A DNA stretch of 35,702 nt from Ignavibacteriales bacterium (GCA_003567775.1 PWYR01000043.1:1-35702), one strand, 5' to 3'. Counted from the stretch's first letter, positions 25,187-35,115 are shown. Made by a program: numbers and translations. The notes: generated from the sequence alone by a model not told the origin.

Positions 25187-26467
25187 ATGTTCAACTTCGA
25201 AACAGAATACATAATACGTAAAGTACAAAATAAAATCCTTGGCGAGCGGGATAGGGTTACGCTCCGCTCGATTCTATCCGCGCCAATTCATAATGCGATA
25301 AAAGTATATTTCCGTGCAAGTATTGCAAATAAACACGGAAGCACAAAGCGTTTCCATACCGAACAAAGCGCAGACGTCGACATATTAAAATCCGAAATCG
25401 ATCTGCTGCTACCGTCGAATTACACATTCGACAGAGACGCCTTTTTATCGCTTCTTACCGACGCGGTGCATTTTCAATTTAATTATCTCTGCCGTCCACG
25501 GTGGACAATGAAAGAATTTTTCTTTCACAATTCGTCCACTCTGGCCATCCCGGAACTGAAACAAGGATTTATATATTTTTCGGCATACGATTACTATCCA
25601 AAAGTTCTCTTTCCCTATTTGAGAAAGAAAAATATTACGCAGCTTGAAAACGCCACTTTCGATGAGATCATATTGAAGATAGATAAGCTCGTACTCGGAA
25701 ACGCCACCGCCAACGACTTTGCAACAGTGCTTCAACCTTTATCGGATTTCATCAGATACGGCAGAGAAAACGATGATGATTCTATTCCCGAACATGCGCT
25801 TGCATTATTTTTTGACGATAAGAAATTTAACCATATAAAAACCTACTTCGAATCAATACTCAAACGCAAACAGATTGAACAGGTTACAATCGATGAGCTG
25901 CGCGAGTACCTATCCGGTATGCCGGAAAAAGGCGATATAAAATCAGAAGAAGCGATTACGGAAAAGCCGGTAGATGAAAAGATACCCGACGATGAATCCG
26001 GAGCTCCCCCCGTCATCGAGGAACCGTATGAAGAAGAACCGGATGCGGAGGAACCGATAGCTGAGATAAACAATGAATCCGGAACCGGGCCGGAGAAGGA
26101 GGTCACAAAAACCTCCGAAAGCAACGAACCGTTCCAACCGCTGCGGGCAGAATCCGATCCGGCGGATGAATCCCTAGAAGAAATAAAGGAAATAAAACCA
26201 CAGAAAACCTCATCATCGATGCCCCCGCTTGAGCTTTTAATCGAAGATGATGAACGCAAACGATTCATCCGAAAATTATTTAATAATGATGCTGCATATT
26301 TTGAAGTAGTCGTTCAAACGTTGAATAAGATTTTATCATGGAAAGAAGCATCGCTCTACATCGATGAGATATTTTTAGTCAACGGCGTCGATCCGTATTC
26401 TACCGATGCGGTGAATTTTACAGACAAAGTATACACCAGGTTCAATCAGAAATCAGTGTATAAATAA
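25187..26467 (+). CDS. Unrecognised 426-residue protein with acidic linker
   Basis: No family is recognised. There is no signal peptide or membrane segment, so it is probably cytoplasmic. Residues 1-245 look like an all-alpha or mixed globular domain (start MFNFETEYIIRKVQNKILGE). Residues about 245-345 form a low-complexity acidic, Pro/Glu-rich linker (EEPYEEEPDAEEPIAEI), probably disordered. A second small domain closes the protein (DDERKRFIRKLFNNDAAYFE, then LNKILSWKEASLYIDEIFL). It lies 21 bp after the TPR gene and its stop abuts the obgE start (TAAATG), so it is made with ObgE. The coupling may mean a ribosome- or envelope-stress-related role, but that is only context. Confidence 0.75.
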   Translation: MFNFETEYIIRKVQNKILGERDRVTLRSILSAPIHNAIKVYFRASIANKHGSTKRFHTEQSADVDILKSEIDLLLPSNYTFDRDAFLSLLTDAVHFQFNYLCRPRWTMKEFFFHNSSTLAIPELKQGFIYFSAYDYYPKVLFPYLRKKNITQLENATFDEIILKIDKLVLGNATANDFATVLQPLSDFIRYGRENDDDSIPEHALALFFDDKKFNHIKTYFESILKRKQIEQVTIDELREYLSGMPEKGDIKSEEAITEKPVDEKIPDDESGAPPVIEEPYEEEPDAEEPIAEINNESGTGPEKEVTKTSESNEPFQPLRAESDPADESLEEIKEIKPQKTSSSMPPLELLIEDDERKRFIRKLFNNDAAYFEVVVQTLNKILSWKEASLYIDEIFLVNGVDPYSTDAVNFTDKVYTRFNQKSVYK

Positions 26468-27472
<1,005 letters not shown>

Positions 27473-27502
27473 TGTGATTTATTTAAGACAAAATTGTCAG
27501 TC

Positions 27503-27531
27503 TTGCCAATCAGTATCTTTTTTCGTAATTT
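27503..27531 (+). promoter_or_regulatory. Sigma70-like promoter for leucine dehydrogenase
   Basis: TTGCCA (27503-27508), 17 bases, then TAATTT (27526-27531), in the 242-bp gap after obgE and about 180 bases before the leucine dehydrogenase start. The match is moderate. The long gap suggests the downstream gene has its own promoter. Confidence 0.33.
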
Positions 27532-27714
27532 CATAGTAGGTCACATTTGGAACGCTGTGCAAGACTCTCACCGGAATAAAATGATATCAATATATGTTCT
27601 TACTCATAATCTACCTGCTCAACGAGGAGCCTACCACCTCTCACAATCCTATTTTGGGGCGGAAAAATCTGATCTGTACAAAAATGAAAAATCTAATCAT
27701 AACGGAGAATTATT

Positions 27715-28830
27715 ATGGATACCTTTGAACTTATAGAAAAAAACGATCACGAACAAGTTGTCTTTTGCTCGAATAAATTAGTGGGCTTACAAGCAATAAT
27801 CGCAATTCATGATACCTCACTCGGACCCGCACTTGGCGGCACGCGTATGTGGACATATAAAACGTCGGAAGAGGCGCTGAAGGACGTGCTGAGGTTATCT
27901 CGCGGAATGACATACAAAGCGTCGGTTGCAGGTCTAAACCTCGGTGGCGGCAAAGCCGTGATCATAGGCGACCCGAATAAAGATAAAACAGAAGATTTAT
28001 TCCGGTTCTTCGGAAGATTTGTTGAAGGACTTGCGGGCCGTTACATTACGGCAGAAGACGTCGGTACCGATGTAGAAGATATGGAATTTGTACGAATGGA
28101 AACAAAATACGTTACCGGTATATCGCGCGCCCTCGGCGGGAGCGGCGACCCGTCGCCCGTCACCGCATACGGCGTCTACGTTGGTATGAAAGCATGTGCA
28201 AAGGAAATATTCGGCAGCGATTCTCTGGAAGGCAAAAAGGTTGCAGTTCAGGGCGCGGGAAACGTCGCAAGATATCTCTGCGATCATCTTGCAAAAGAAA
28301 AAGCAGACATCCTGGTATGCGATATATACGAAAATAAAGTAAAAGCAATTGTTGATGCAACCGGCGCAACACCGATCGATCCCGATAAAATATATGAAGC
28401 CGATACGGATATTTTTGCGCCATGTGCGCTCGGCGGAATCGTCAATGACGATACGATACCGAAATTTAAATTCAAAATTATTGCGGGCGGCGCAAACAAC
28501 CAATTGCTTGATGAAAATAAACACGCCGATGTCTTACTCAAAAAAGGAATTCTTTATGCTCCCGATTATGCCATCAATGCAGGCGGACTCATCAACGTAT
28601 CGAACGAGTTTGAAGGATATAATCAGGAGCGCGCACTAAAGCAAGCTGAAACAATTTATCAAAGAATCCAACAAATCATAACAATATCAAATGAACGAAA
28701 CATTACCACACAGGAGGCGTCCAGTCGACTGGCTGAAGATCGCATCAGGGCAATCGGTCAGGTAAAACAGATCTATGCCGGCTCTTCGACATTCACGGGT
28801 CGTCTTGGTGAAACCGCAACACGGAGATAA
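27715..28830 (+). CDS. Leucine dehydrogenase (Glu/Leu/Phe/Val dehydrogenase family)
   Basis: A 371-residue NAD-dependent amino-acid dehydrogenase that interconverts branched-chain amino acids and 2-oxoacids with release of ammonia. [27 protein letters not shown] with the catalytic lysines K68 and K80 (same numbering as Bacillus leucine dehydrogenase), and [12 protein letters not shown] form the substrate domain. [18 protein letters not shown] is the NAD-binding fold. APCALGG and GGANNQL are also family blocks. AACGGAGAATTATTATG gives a clear start. The valine and phenylalanine enzymes are close relatives, so leucine is the most likely but not the only substrate. Confidence 0.92.
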   Translation: MDTFELIEKNDHEQVVFCSNKLVGLQAIIAIHDTSLGPALGGTRMWTYKTSEEALKDVLRLSRGMTYKASVAGLNLGGGKAVIIGDPNKDKTEDLFRFFGRFVEGLAGRYITAEDVGTDVEDMEFVRMETKYVTGISRALGGSGDPSPVTAYGVYVGMKACAKEIFGSDSLEGKKVAVQGAGNVARYLCDHLAKEKADILVCDIYENKVKAIVDATGATPIDPDKIYEADTDIFAPCALGGIVNDDTIPKFKFKIIAGGANNQLLDENKHADVLLKKGILYAPDYAINAGGLINVSNEFEGYNQERALKQAETIYQRIQQIITISNERNITTQEASSRLAEDRIRAIGQVKQIYAGSSTFTGRLGETATRR

Positions 28831-28839
28831 ATTACTTAA

Positions 28840-28881
28840 GTGGAATCTATCCTCTACAACGGTGTAGAGGATGGACTCCAC
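28840..28881. repeat. Strong 19-bp hairpin between leucine dehydrogenase and nusB
   Basis: The arm GTGGAATCTATCCTCTACA (28840-28858) pairs with 28863-28881 over a four-base ACGG loop, with one A-C mismatch and one T-G wobble. The inner 10 bp are perfect. Neither side is followed by a U-run, so it is not a textbook terminator. It may be a rho-assisted terminator, an mRNA-stabilising stem or a small mobile repeat. It begins 10 bases after the leucine dehydrogenase stop and ends 20 bases before nusB. Confidence 0.55.
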
Positions 28882-28901
28882 CATAAATCTGCTTAAAAAT
28901 T

Positions 28902-29399
28902 ATGCGTTATAAACGACGTCTTGTAAGGGAAAAAACACTCCAGGCATTGTATGCGTTAGAACTGTCCGATGATCCAATCGACCATATCCTGACGCATACA
29001 ATCGACCAATTACGTGACGATAAAGAGTCGCACGAATTTGCACGGTCATTATTTCAAAAATGCATCGATGCAATACCGGTGATTGATCCGCTGATTCGCG
29101 AACAGACGGCGAATTGGGAATTAGACCGCATTGCGCTCATTGATAAGTTGTTGCTGCGAATGACAATAGCCGAGTTCATGTTTTTTGAAGAAATCCCGCC
29201 CAAAGTTTCTATCAACGAAGCCATCGAAATTGCAAAACGGTTCAGCACCGAAAAAAGCAGTCAATTTATAAATGGTATTCTCGATGCAATACTTGAGCGG
29301 TTGAAAACAGAAAACAAGCTCCGGAAAAGCGGACGTGGATTAATTGAAATTTCGGTAAACACCGTGCGCGAAGAGGAATCTAATAACAAGGCAACGTGA
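28902..29399 (+). CDS. nusB: Transcription antitermination factor NusB
   Basis: A 165-residue all-helical protein that binds boxA RNA with NusE (S10) during rRNA transcription. RRLVREKTLQALYALELSD at the N-terminus and LIDKLLLRMTIAEFMFF, followed by IPPKVSINEAIEIAKRFS and FINGILDAI, are the conserved NusB core. The tail after residue 130 is longer and variable. It overlaps the following MFS gene by 4 bp. Confidence 0.94.
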   Translation: MRYKRRLVREKTLQALYALELSDDPIDHILTHTIDQLRDDKESHEFARSLFQKCIDAIPVIDPLIREQTANWELDRIALIDKLLLRMTIAEFMFFEEIPPKVSINEAIEIAKRFSTEKSSQFINGILDAILERLKTENKLRKSGRGLIEISVNTVREEESNNKAT

Positions 29400-30706
29400 T
29401 ACCAACTCCGCCATCCCCTGACATAGAAAAACGAACTGGAACACGGTTCCAGATTTTTATCTGGACATTATTCGATCTCGGCAGCAATGCTTTCATTATG
29501 CTGATCCTGACTGTCGTTTTTCCTGTTTATTTCACTACGGTACTTGCTGCAGGACGTTCCGACGCCGATTTCCTCTGGGGTGCAGCGTTTAGTGTATCTA
29601 TGCTTATTGCAGCATTGATCTCTCCCGTTCTCGGAGCTATTGCCGATCATTCCGCAGGGAAAAAACGATTTCTGCTTTATTTCACCCTTCTCTGCATTGT
29701 ATCAACCGCTCTTCTTTTTTACGTTGGAGAACACCGGCTTGCGCTCGGTTTTATACTTCTAATTTTTGCAAACATCGGATTTGAGGCATGTCTTGTTTTT
29801 TACGATGCTTTTCTTCCGGAAATTACGACGGAGAGAAGTTACGGACGCGTATCCGGATACGGGTTTGCAATGGGATACGTCGGATCGTTGCTCTCGGTGC
29901 TGATAGCATATCCGTTAATCAGTGAAGGATTTACGCCGGAAAATTTTACAAATATCCGTTGGTCGTTCGTTCTGGCGGCAGGGTTATTTACGATATTTGC
30001 TCTTCCATTCTTTTTCGTCCTTCGGGACAGTAAAAAAGACGTATTCCGTTCGGAGTCATACATCTCAATCGGCATCAGCCGTGTGGTAACGACGGTGCGG
30101 AACGTTAAGCGATACAGCAATATCGGGAAATTTTTAATAAGCTATTTTATCTATTTTGACGCTATCAACACGGTAGTGATTTTTGCTTCAATCTATGCGA
30201 CGGTTACGCTCAATTTTTCGATCACGGAAATACTTCTCTTTTTCATTACAGTCCAGACAACCGCCATTGCAGGGTCGCTTGGGTTCGGTATTCTCGCCGA
30301 CAGCATCGGGCGAAAAAATACCATCAGCATTACGCTCCTGATCTGGATCGGTGTGGTGATAGGCGCGTTTCTATCGCAAGATAAACTCACTTTTTTTGTT
30401 GTCGGAACAATCGCCGGTCTTGCTCTCGGATCTTGTCAGGCATCCAGCAGGAGTTTGATGAGTACGATACTCCCATTCCATAAGCGGACCGAATTTTTCG
30501 GGTTTTACTCGTTTTTCGGGAAGGCGTCGGCGATAATAGGTCCGACATTGTTCGGATTGCTCTCGACCTTATTTAATCAGCGATGGGCAATACTCTCGGT
30601 CGGATTCTTTTTTCTGGTTGGATTAATACTCCTGCAGCGGGTCAAAGAAGAACCGTATAAACCGGAAGCCGATGAAATTATTCCACCAACATCTCCGAAC
30701 ACCTAA
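29396..30706 (+). CDS. MFS transporter, UMF1/Atg22-like
   Basis: A 436-residue protein with about 12 membrane segments. WTLFDLGSNAFIMLILTVVF is typical of the UMF1 branch of the major facilitator superfamily, which includes the vacuolar amino-acid effluxer Atg22. The central loop and GFGILADSIGRKNTI are the MFS signature region between helices. GSCQASSRSLMSTILP and KRTEFFGFYSFFGKASAIIG are also UMF1-like. The substrate is unknown. It starts with GTG at 29396, overlapping the nusB stop (GTGA), so it is translationally coupled to nusB. Confidence 0.88.
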   Translation: MIPTPPSPDIEKRTGTRFQIFIWTLFDLGSNAFIMLILTVVFPVYFTTVLAAGRSDADFLWGAAFSVSMLIAALISPVLGAIADHSAGKKRFLLYFTLLCIVSTALLFYVGEHRLALGFILLIFANIGFEACLVFYDAFLPEITTERSYGRVSGYGFAMGYVGSLLSVLIAYPLISEGFTPENFTNIRWSFVLAAGLFTIFALPFFFVLRDSKKDVFRSESYISIGISRVVTTVRNVKRYSNIGKFLISYFIYFDAINTVVIFASIYATVTLNFSITEILLFFITVQTTAIAGSLGFGILADSIGRKNTISITLLIWIGVVIGAFLSQDKLTFFVVGTIAGLALGSCQASSRSLMSTILPFHKRTEFFGFYSFFGKASAIIGPTLFGLLSTLFNQRWAILSVGFFFLVGLILLQRVKEEPYKPEADEIIPPTSPNT

Positions 30707-30721
30707 TGCTAATCTCAGTTC

Positions 30722-31870
30722 CTACGTCATCTCAATTTGTTTGACAATCCTAATCGATCCATTGTCAATGCGGCCGAAAATATCCTTCAAATCCTTACCC
30801 GTTATCACGATTCCGTGGTTTTTCTGGCACACAACAACCCGCGCCGGATCGGGCGCATTTCGAATTACCGACGCGGTATCTTCGCCAAGTTCGACCGTTC
30901 CGCACGGATATGATGTTTGTGTTGCCGCCACGGTGTGACCGGTCATTTTTGTGGCAGAATCGTCTACCCAGCAATGTGCATGTATAATTGCCCCAACACC
31001 CGGGTTTTCCGTATATACCATCCAGTGCTCAATCGCATCAACCGATACCCGGTTCGGTCGCTCGATGTGCTTAGGAATACTGACCAGAATAGCATTTTTC
31101 TTTTTATCATATCCCGTGACAAGATGAATGTGTTCACCCACGTTTTGCAGATTCGATTTATCGACCCCCGATGCACTCATCCAGAATGTTTTATCGTCGT
31201 TTCGTACACTCAGGTTACCGTAACTGAGACCGCCTACACGATATAAACGCCAGAGCTGGCGCAATGCGTCTTCGCTCAGAAATTGCTCGATCTTGATTAC
31301 CGTCGGAAGCAGATCCATCTCATCAAGTTTACGACCGGCATAGTATAATTGTCTTGTTTTTTCTGTTCCCCCGGCAAGCTCGTCGGGCAGATCCGGAAAA
31401 AATTCATTATTGATCACAAATCTCGAACACGCAAGCGGGGCGATACGCTCGTAAGCATTTTCAAAATATTCTTCCATCTTACCCTCATGAAGCACAATCC
31501 GCGGGAATCCCTGCTCGGGCGTTACGAAATAGGAATGCAGTTCGTTTCCGTTTCTTGTATGATAAATAAGCAAGTTGGAAATATTTTTTAATAAGTGAGG
31601 ATATGCAGTTTCAAGAATATGTCCCTGCGGCATCTTACCCTCGAGTATTGAAACAATAAATACACTTTGTGACTTTCGCCGGTAGGGACGCGACGTTTCA
31701 TCATCCACCAAATTAAAAATTAATCCGGTTTCATCGTTCGGAGACTCATGATATTCATGTCCCCGCATTTGCATTCTCTCGTGAATACCTTCCACAAACC
31801 AGCGCACCGTATCCGTGGCAGCTTCACCCACAAATGCATAACTTAACTTTGTACCCTGTTTTTCTTCCAC
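30722..31870 (-). CDS. Class II aldolase/adducin-type protein with unfamiliar N-terminal domain
   Basis: A 382-residue protein. The C-terminal part (about 200-378) is a class II aldolase/adducin domain. GGLSYGNLSVR is the entry strand, IIHAHC gives metal ligands H297 and H299, and KNHGIVITG gives H352. By alignment from memory with fuculose-phosphate aldolase, the catalytic Glu73 position holds Asp278 (VSVDAIEHW), so activity may be altered. Residues 1-195 match no family I recognise and are soluble, with mixed alpha/beta character (SVFIVSILEGKMPQGHILE). It is the last gene of a four-gene operon, 3 bp after the galactose-binding-like gene. The substrate is unknown. Confidence 0.8.
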   Translation of the reverse strand: MEEKQGTKLSYAFVGEAATDTVRWFVEGIHERMQMRGHEYHESPNDETGLIFNLVDDETSRPYRRKSQSVFIVSILEGKMPQGHILETAYPHLLKNISNLLIYHTRNGNELHSYFVTPEQGFPRIVLHEGKMEEYFENAYERIAPLACSRFVINNEFFPDLPDELAGGTEKTRQLYYAGRKLDEMDLLPTVIKIEQFLSEDALRQLWRLYRVGGLSYGNLSVRNDDKTFWMSASGVDKSNLQNVGEHIHLVTGYDKKKNAILVSIPKHIERPNRVSVDAIEHWMVYTENPGVGAIIHAHCWVDDSATKMTGHTVAATQTSYPCGTVELGEDTASVIRNAPDPARVVVCQKNHGIVITGKDLKDIFGRIDNGSIRIVKQIEMT

Positions 31871-31873
31871 GTT

Positions 31874-32422
31874 TTACTCCATACTAATAAAATATTCGAA
31901 AAGTTTTACTTCTTGTGCATCTTTATGTACGATACCGACAGGACCTTTATAAATACCTCCATCGTGCTTTATATTATACACCCGTATTGCAATAACATTT
32001 TCTTCCCCCAGTAAATCGGTGGGAATGTCATATATTCGGAGTGTTTCCCGTTCTGACTTTGTTTCTGGAGGAAATGCCCCCGTCGAACCAATAAGTTGTC
32101 CGTTAAGAAAGGTCTGATCCGCTTCGTCAATTTTCCCGACAATCAATATAAGTTGGTTACCTATCGGCTCTTCGGGGAAGGTAAACGTTTTACGGTACCA
32201 GGCATACCCGTTGTGATCATAACCTTGAGATTTCCACGGACAGGGAACTGCTATCGTATCCCATTGCTCATCATTATAGTAAACGTGACGCCACGTGATG
32301 TGATCACCTAAACGAAATTTCCATGTTCCCGATAAATCGACAATGAGATTTATACCCGCATTGAGTTCATTACTACCAATAAGAACAATGATTAAAATAA
32401 TTAATGAGCGTAATTTCTCCAT
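31874..32422 (-). CDS. Secreted galactose-binding-like (GH2 jelly-roll) protein
   Basis: A 182-residue protein with signal peptide MEKLRSLIILIIVLIGSNEL, cleaved near LNA (residue 22). The rest is a single beta-sandwich of the sugar-binding N-terminal domain type seen in family 2 glycoside hydrolases and sialate esterases: LSGTWKFRLGD, WDTIAVPCPWKSQGYDHNG, AWYRKTFTFPE, VGKIDEADQTFLNGQLIG and NVIAIRVYN. No catalytic domain is attached, so it is a stand-alone binding module or a remnant of a larger enzyme. It is an odd exported member of an otherwise cytoplasmic operon, 1 bp after the upstream aldolase. Confidence 0.8.
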   Translation of the reverse strand: MEKLRSLIILIIVLIGSNELNAGINLIVDLSGTWKFRLGDHITWRHVYYNDEQWDTIAVPCPWKSQGYDHNGYAWYRKTFTFPEEPIGNQLILIVGKIDEADQTFLNGQLIGSTGAFPPETKSERETLRIYDIPTDLLGEENVIAIRVYNIKHDGGIYKGPVGIVHKDAQEVKLFEYFISME

Positions 32423-32423
32423 A

Positions 32424-33182
32424 TCATGTATTTTCCAATCGTTGAAGTACTCGTCTTAGTATTTCATATACATCCGTTTCACTGTATAAAGCATCCGTTT
32501 GTTGACCATCAGCGGGATCTACAAGGATTTTTTTCCCGTAGCTCTGTTCACCGATAGCAATAAGGTTCTTAATATGCTCGCGAGATAATGGACGTTCACC
32601 GCCGAGCAAACGCGCATAGAGTGTTATCCGGGCGACGTGCTCAAGTTTTTCCATCCCGAAATATGCTTCCTGTAAGCTCGCACCGAAGGTAACTGCGCCA
32701 TGGTTTGCAAGCAGGATTGCATTATGATCATGGACAAACGGACTGATTGACTCGGGGACTTCATCCGTAGACGGTGTTGCGTACCGTGCAAGCGGTATTT
32801 TCCCCATCATCACAAGCACTTCCGGAAACACAGGTTTATCGAGTGCCTGACCGGATGCAGCAAATGCAGTAGCAAACGTCGGATGCGCGTGAACGACAGC
32901 ATTGACATCTTCCCGCTGCTCGTAAATGAACAAATGCATTTTCAGCTCGGTGGACGGCTTACCTATACCGCTTACCGGTTTTCCCGATCGGTCAACCTCG
33001 ACGATATCGTTTATGGTGACATCTCCTTTATGTATCGACGACCGTGTTGTGTAAAACGTTCCTGTCTTTGTCCGAACGCTGATATTTCCGTCCGTTGCGC
33101 TAACCATCCCTTTCTCTGCCAGACGATGACAGACAGTAACCATTTCCTGCAGTATGGATGATTCATCGGGATGTTCCATCAT
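32424..33182 (-). CDS. Class II aldolase, L-fuculose-phosphate aldolase-like
   Basis: A 252-residue class II aldolase. ATDGNISVR is the substrate phosphate loop, STELKMHLFIY carries the catalytic Glu79, VVHAHPTFATAFA the zinc ligands H98 and H100, and LLANHGAVTFG the third His (H161). The family splits sugar 1-phosphates into DHAP and an aldehyde. In this position, right behind a methionine-synthesis fusion gene with a 4-bp ATGA overlap, a role in salvaging 5-deoxyribulose- or methylthioribulose-1-phosphate (by-products of SAM use) is an attractive inference. No mtnA- or mtnK-like gene is in the window to support it. Fuculose or rhamnulose phosphate remain alternatives. Confidence 0.88.
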   Translation of the reverse strand: MMEHPDESSILQEMVTVCHRLAEKGMVSATDGNISVRTKTGTFYTTRSSIHKGDVTINDIVEVDRSGKPVSGIGKPSTELKMHLFIYEQREDVNAVVHAHPTFATAFAASGQALDKPVFPEVLVMMGKIPLARYATPSTDEVPESISPFVHDHNAILLANHGAVTFGASLQEAYFGMEKLEHVARITLYARLLGGERPLSREHIKNLIAIGEQSYGKKILVDPADGQQTDALYSETDVYEILRRVLQRLENT

Positions 33183-35014
33183 ACAGCGTCCATTATTTCA
33201 ATTGCCATTTGGTATTTTTTAAAAGGCGGCAGCATGTAGGCGCCGGTTACCATGTGTTTTGATTCGCGGAGAAATTCTGCGGCGATCTTGACGCCCAACA
33301 CCGCCCCATTTTTTCCGGCGGCGCGGAATTTTTCCCGTACTGAATCAGGAATATTTATTCCCGGGATTTCATTGTGTAAAAACTCTGCATGGCGGTAGCT
33401 TCGCAAAGGCATAATACCCACCATAACCGGTATTTTCAGATGATCGATCTTCTTCATGAATTCTTCCATCGTATGAATTTCAAGCACCGGCTGTGTAAAG
33501 ATAATTTGCGCTCCTTCTTCAACTTTCTGGTGAAGTTTATCGAGTTCATATTCAAGGTCTTCGGCAACCGGATTTGCTGCACAGGCAATGAGGAAATTAG
33601 TCTTCGTTCCTATGGAGTTGCCCATTAGATCACGCCCTTCGTTAAACCGTTTAACGGCGCGGATAAAACCGACCGACTCGATATCAAATACCGACGTTGC
33701 ATGGGGATAATCCCCGATATTCGCAGGATCGCCTGTAATAACGAGAATATTTTTCAACCTGAGTTCGTGACAACCCAGAAGATCCGCCTGCATCCCGATC
33801 ATATTTCTATCACGACAAGCCAGATGAGTAATTGTTTCCATACCGGTCTCGGATTGTACTTTGTGACAGATCGCCAGCGGTGTCATTCGCAGCCGGGCGC
33901 GAGCGCCGTCTGTAATATTAACAGCGTCGATTCCATTTTGTTTGAGATACGTCGCTCCCTCGACCACACTGCTCATATCAAGCCCCCGTGGGATATCCAA
34001 TTCGACGGTCGTTAGGAATTTCTTCCCGATATTTTGTGCAAAGTTTGATCTGTCGGTAGCGGGTGTTTCTTCAATTTTATCTGCTTCCGGCTTTCGTTCT
34101 TTAACTTCCAGATCCATAGCGCCCGGTTTTACATTCGAGACGGCTTTTCTGATTTCACGAATGTGAGCCGGCGTCGATCCGCAACAGGCGCCGATAATTC
34201 GCACACCTGCTTCGACAAGCTGCTTCGCATACATTGCAAGATATTCGGGGGTTGTATGATAGACCGACCGACCGTCGCGCAATGTGGGAATACCGGCTGC
34301 CGGCTGTGCTGACATTACAACGCCTTCCTGGTACATAGACTTAATAATACCGAACATACGCTGTGGACCGACGGTACAGTTTGCACCGACAACATCAACC
34401 CCTCGTTTATGAATATGTTCTACAACATCGATAGGAAAATTACCGGCAAGAATGGCGCCATCTTCTGAAAACGCTTTCTGGGCAATAAGTGGCAAATCGC
34501 TTACCTCTTTTGCCGCCTGGATTGCTATATCGAGTTCATTAAGACTTACAAATGTTTCAAGCATTATCAGATCGACGCCTTCCTCTACGAGAGCTCCGAT
34601 CTGTTGCTTAAATGCTTCTAACATTTGCTGTACGTTCACTTTACCGATCGGTTCAAGCAGTTTTCCCGTCGGACCAACCGCACCGGCGATATATATCGTT
34701 TTATTTTCATTCTCCTCATAATAAAGAGAAACCTTTTTTGCAATTTCAACGCCTTTTTTATTTATTTCCTGAACTTTATCCTGCAAATAAAAGTCCGATA
34801 GACGATATCTATTGGCGCCGAATGTATTCGTCTCAATAATTTCAGCGCCTGCATCCACGTATTCTTTATGAATTCTTTCGACTATATCCGGATTTTTCAG
34901 ATTCTGAATATCGTGAGGAAGCTCGGGATATTCATAAAGATCCAGCAATGTCCCCATTGCACCGTCACAAATTATCAGTCCCTCTTTCAATCTATCCTGA
35001 AACAATTTTCTCAT
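33179..35014 (-). CDS. Fused homocysteine S-methyltransferase / 5,10-methylenetetrahydrofolate reductase
   Basis: A 611-residue two-domain protein like Bacillus YitJ. Residues 1-290 are a zinc-dependent homocysteine methyltransferase: CDGAMGTLL, ETNTFGANRYRL, VVGANCTVGP with Cys213, and IIGACCGSTPAHIREI with Cys277/Cys278 as zinc ligands. A Glu/Lys/Pro-rich linker (about 295-330) leads to the MetF-like domain. LTTVELDIPRG, LACRDRNMIGMQADLLG, ILVITGDP and IFTQPV mark the FAD-binding barrel. It has no cobalamin-binding or MetH activation domain. The fusion couples methyl-THF production to methionine regeneration. No SAM or cobalamin riboswitch was recognised upstream. Confidence 0.94.
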   Translation of the reverse strand: MRKLFQDRLKEGLIICDGAMGTLLDLYEYPELPHDIQNLKNPDIVERIHKEYVDAGAEIIETNTFGANRYRLSDFYLQDKVQEINKKGVEIAKKVSLYYEENENKTIYIAGAVGPTGKLLEPIGKVNVQQMLEAFKQQIGALVEEGVDLIMLETFVSLNELDIAIQAAKEVSDLPLIAQKAFSEDGAILAGNFPIDVVEHIHKRGVDVVGANCTVGPQRMFGIIKSMYQEGVVMSAQPAAGIPTLRDGRSVYHTTPEYLAMYAKQLVEAGVRIIGACCGSTPAHIREIRKAVSNVKPGAMDLEVKERKPEADKIEETPATDRSNFAQNIGKKFLTTVELDIPRGLDMSSVVEGATYLKQNGIDAVNITDGARARLRMTPLAICHKVQSETGMETITHLACRDRNMIGMQADLLGCHELRLKNILVITGDPANIGDYPHATSVFDIESVGFIRAVKRFNEGRDLMGNSIGTKTNFLIACAANPVAEDLEYELDKLHQKVEEGAQIIFTQPVLEIHTMEEFMKKIDHLKIPVMVGIMPLRSYRHAEFLHNEIPGINIPDSVREKFRAAGKNGAVLGVKIAAEFLRESKHMVTGAYMLPPFKKYQMAIEIMDAV

Positions 35015-35070
35015 AATAACGCAACTTTTTATAAGGAAACATTCAACAAATTAACACGGAGAGAAACTAT

Positions 35071-35099
35071 AGTATAAGTATATCTTTAAATTAATGCAA
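35071..35099 (-). promoter_or_regulatory. Sigma70-like promoter for the homocysteine methyltransferase-aldolase operon
   Basis: On the minus strand TTGCAT (35099-35094), 17 bases, then TATACT (35076-35071), about 55 bases before the ATG at 35014. The -10 match is strong. It lies in the 150-bp divergent gap shared with the DUF4920 gene. Confidence 0.5.
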
Positions 35100-35115
35100 A
35101 TTATACGTATATTTA

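Noticed and set aside
25990-26190. Long minus-strand Ser/Gly-rich frame
   Set aside because: It is the antisense reflection of the acidic linker in the 426-residue gene.
27494-27736. 80-codon frame between obgE and leucine dehydrogenase
   Set aside because: No homology, a frame clash with the leucine dehydrogenase start, and promoter-like sequence in the same stretch; treated as non-coding.
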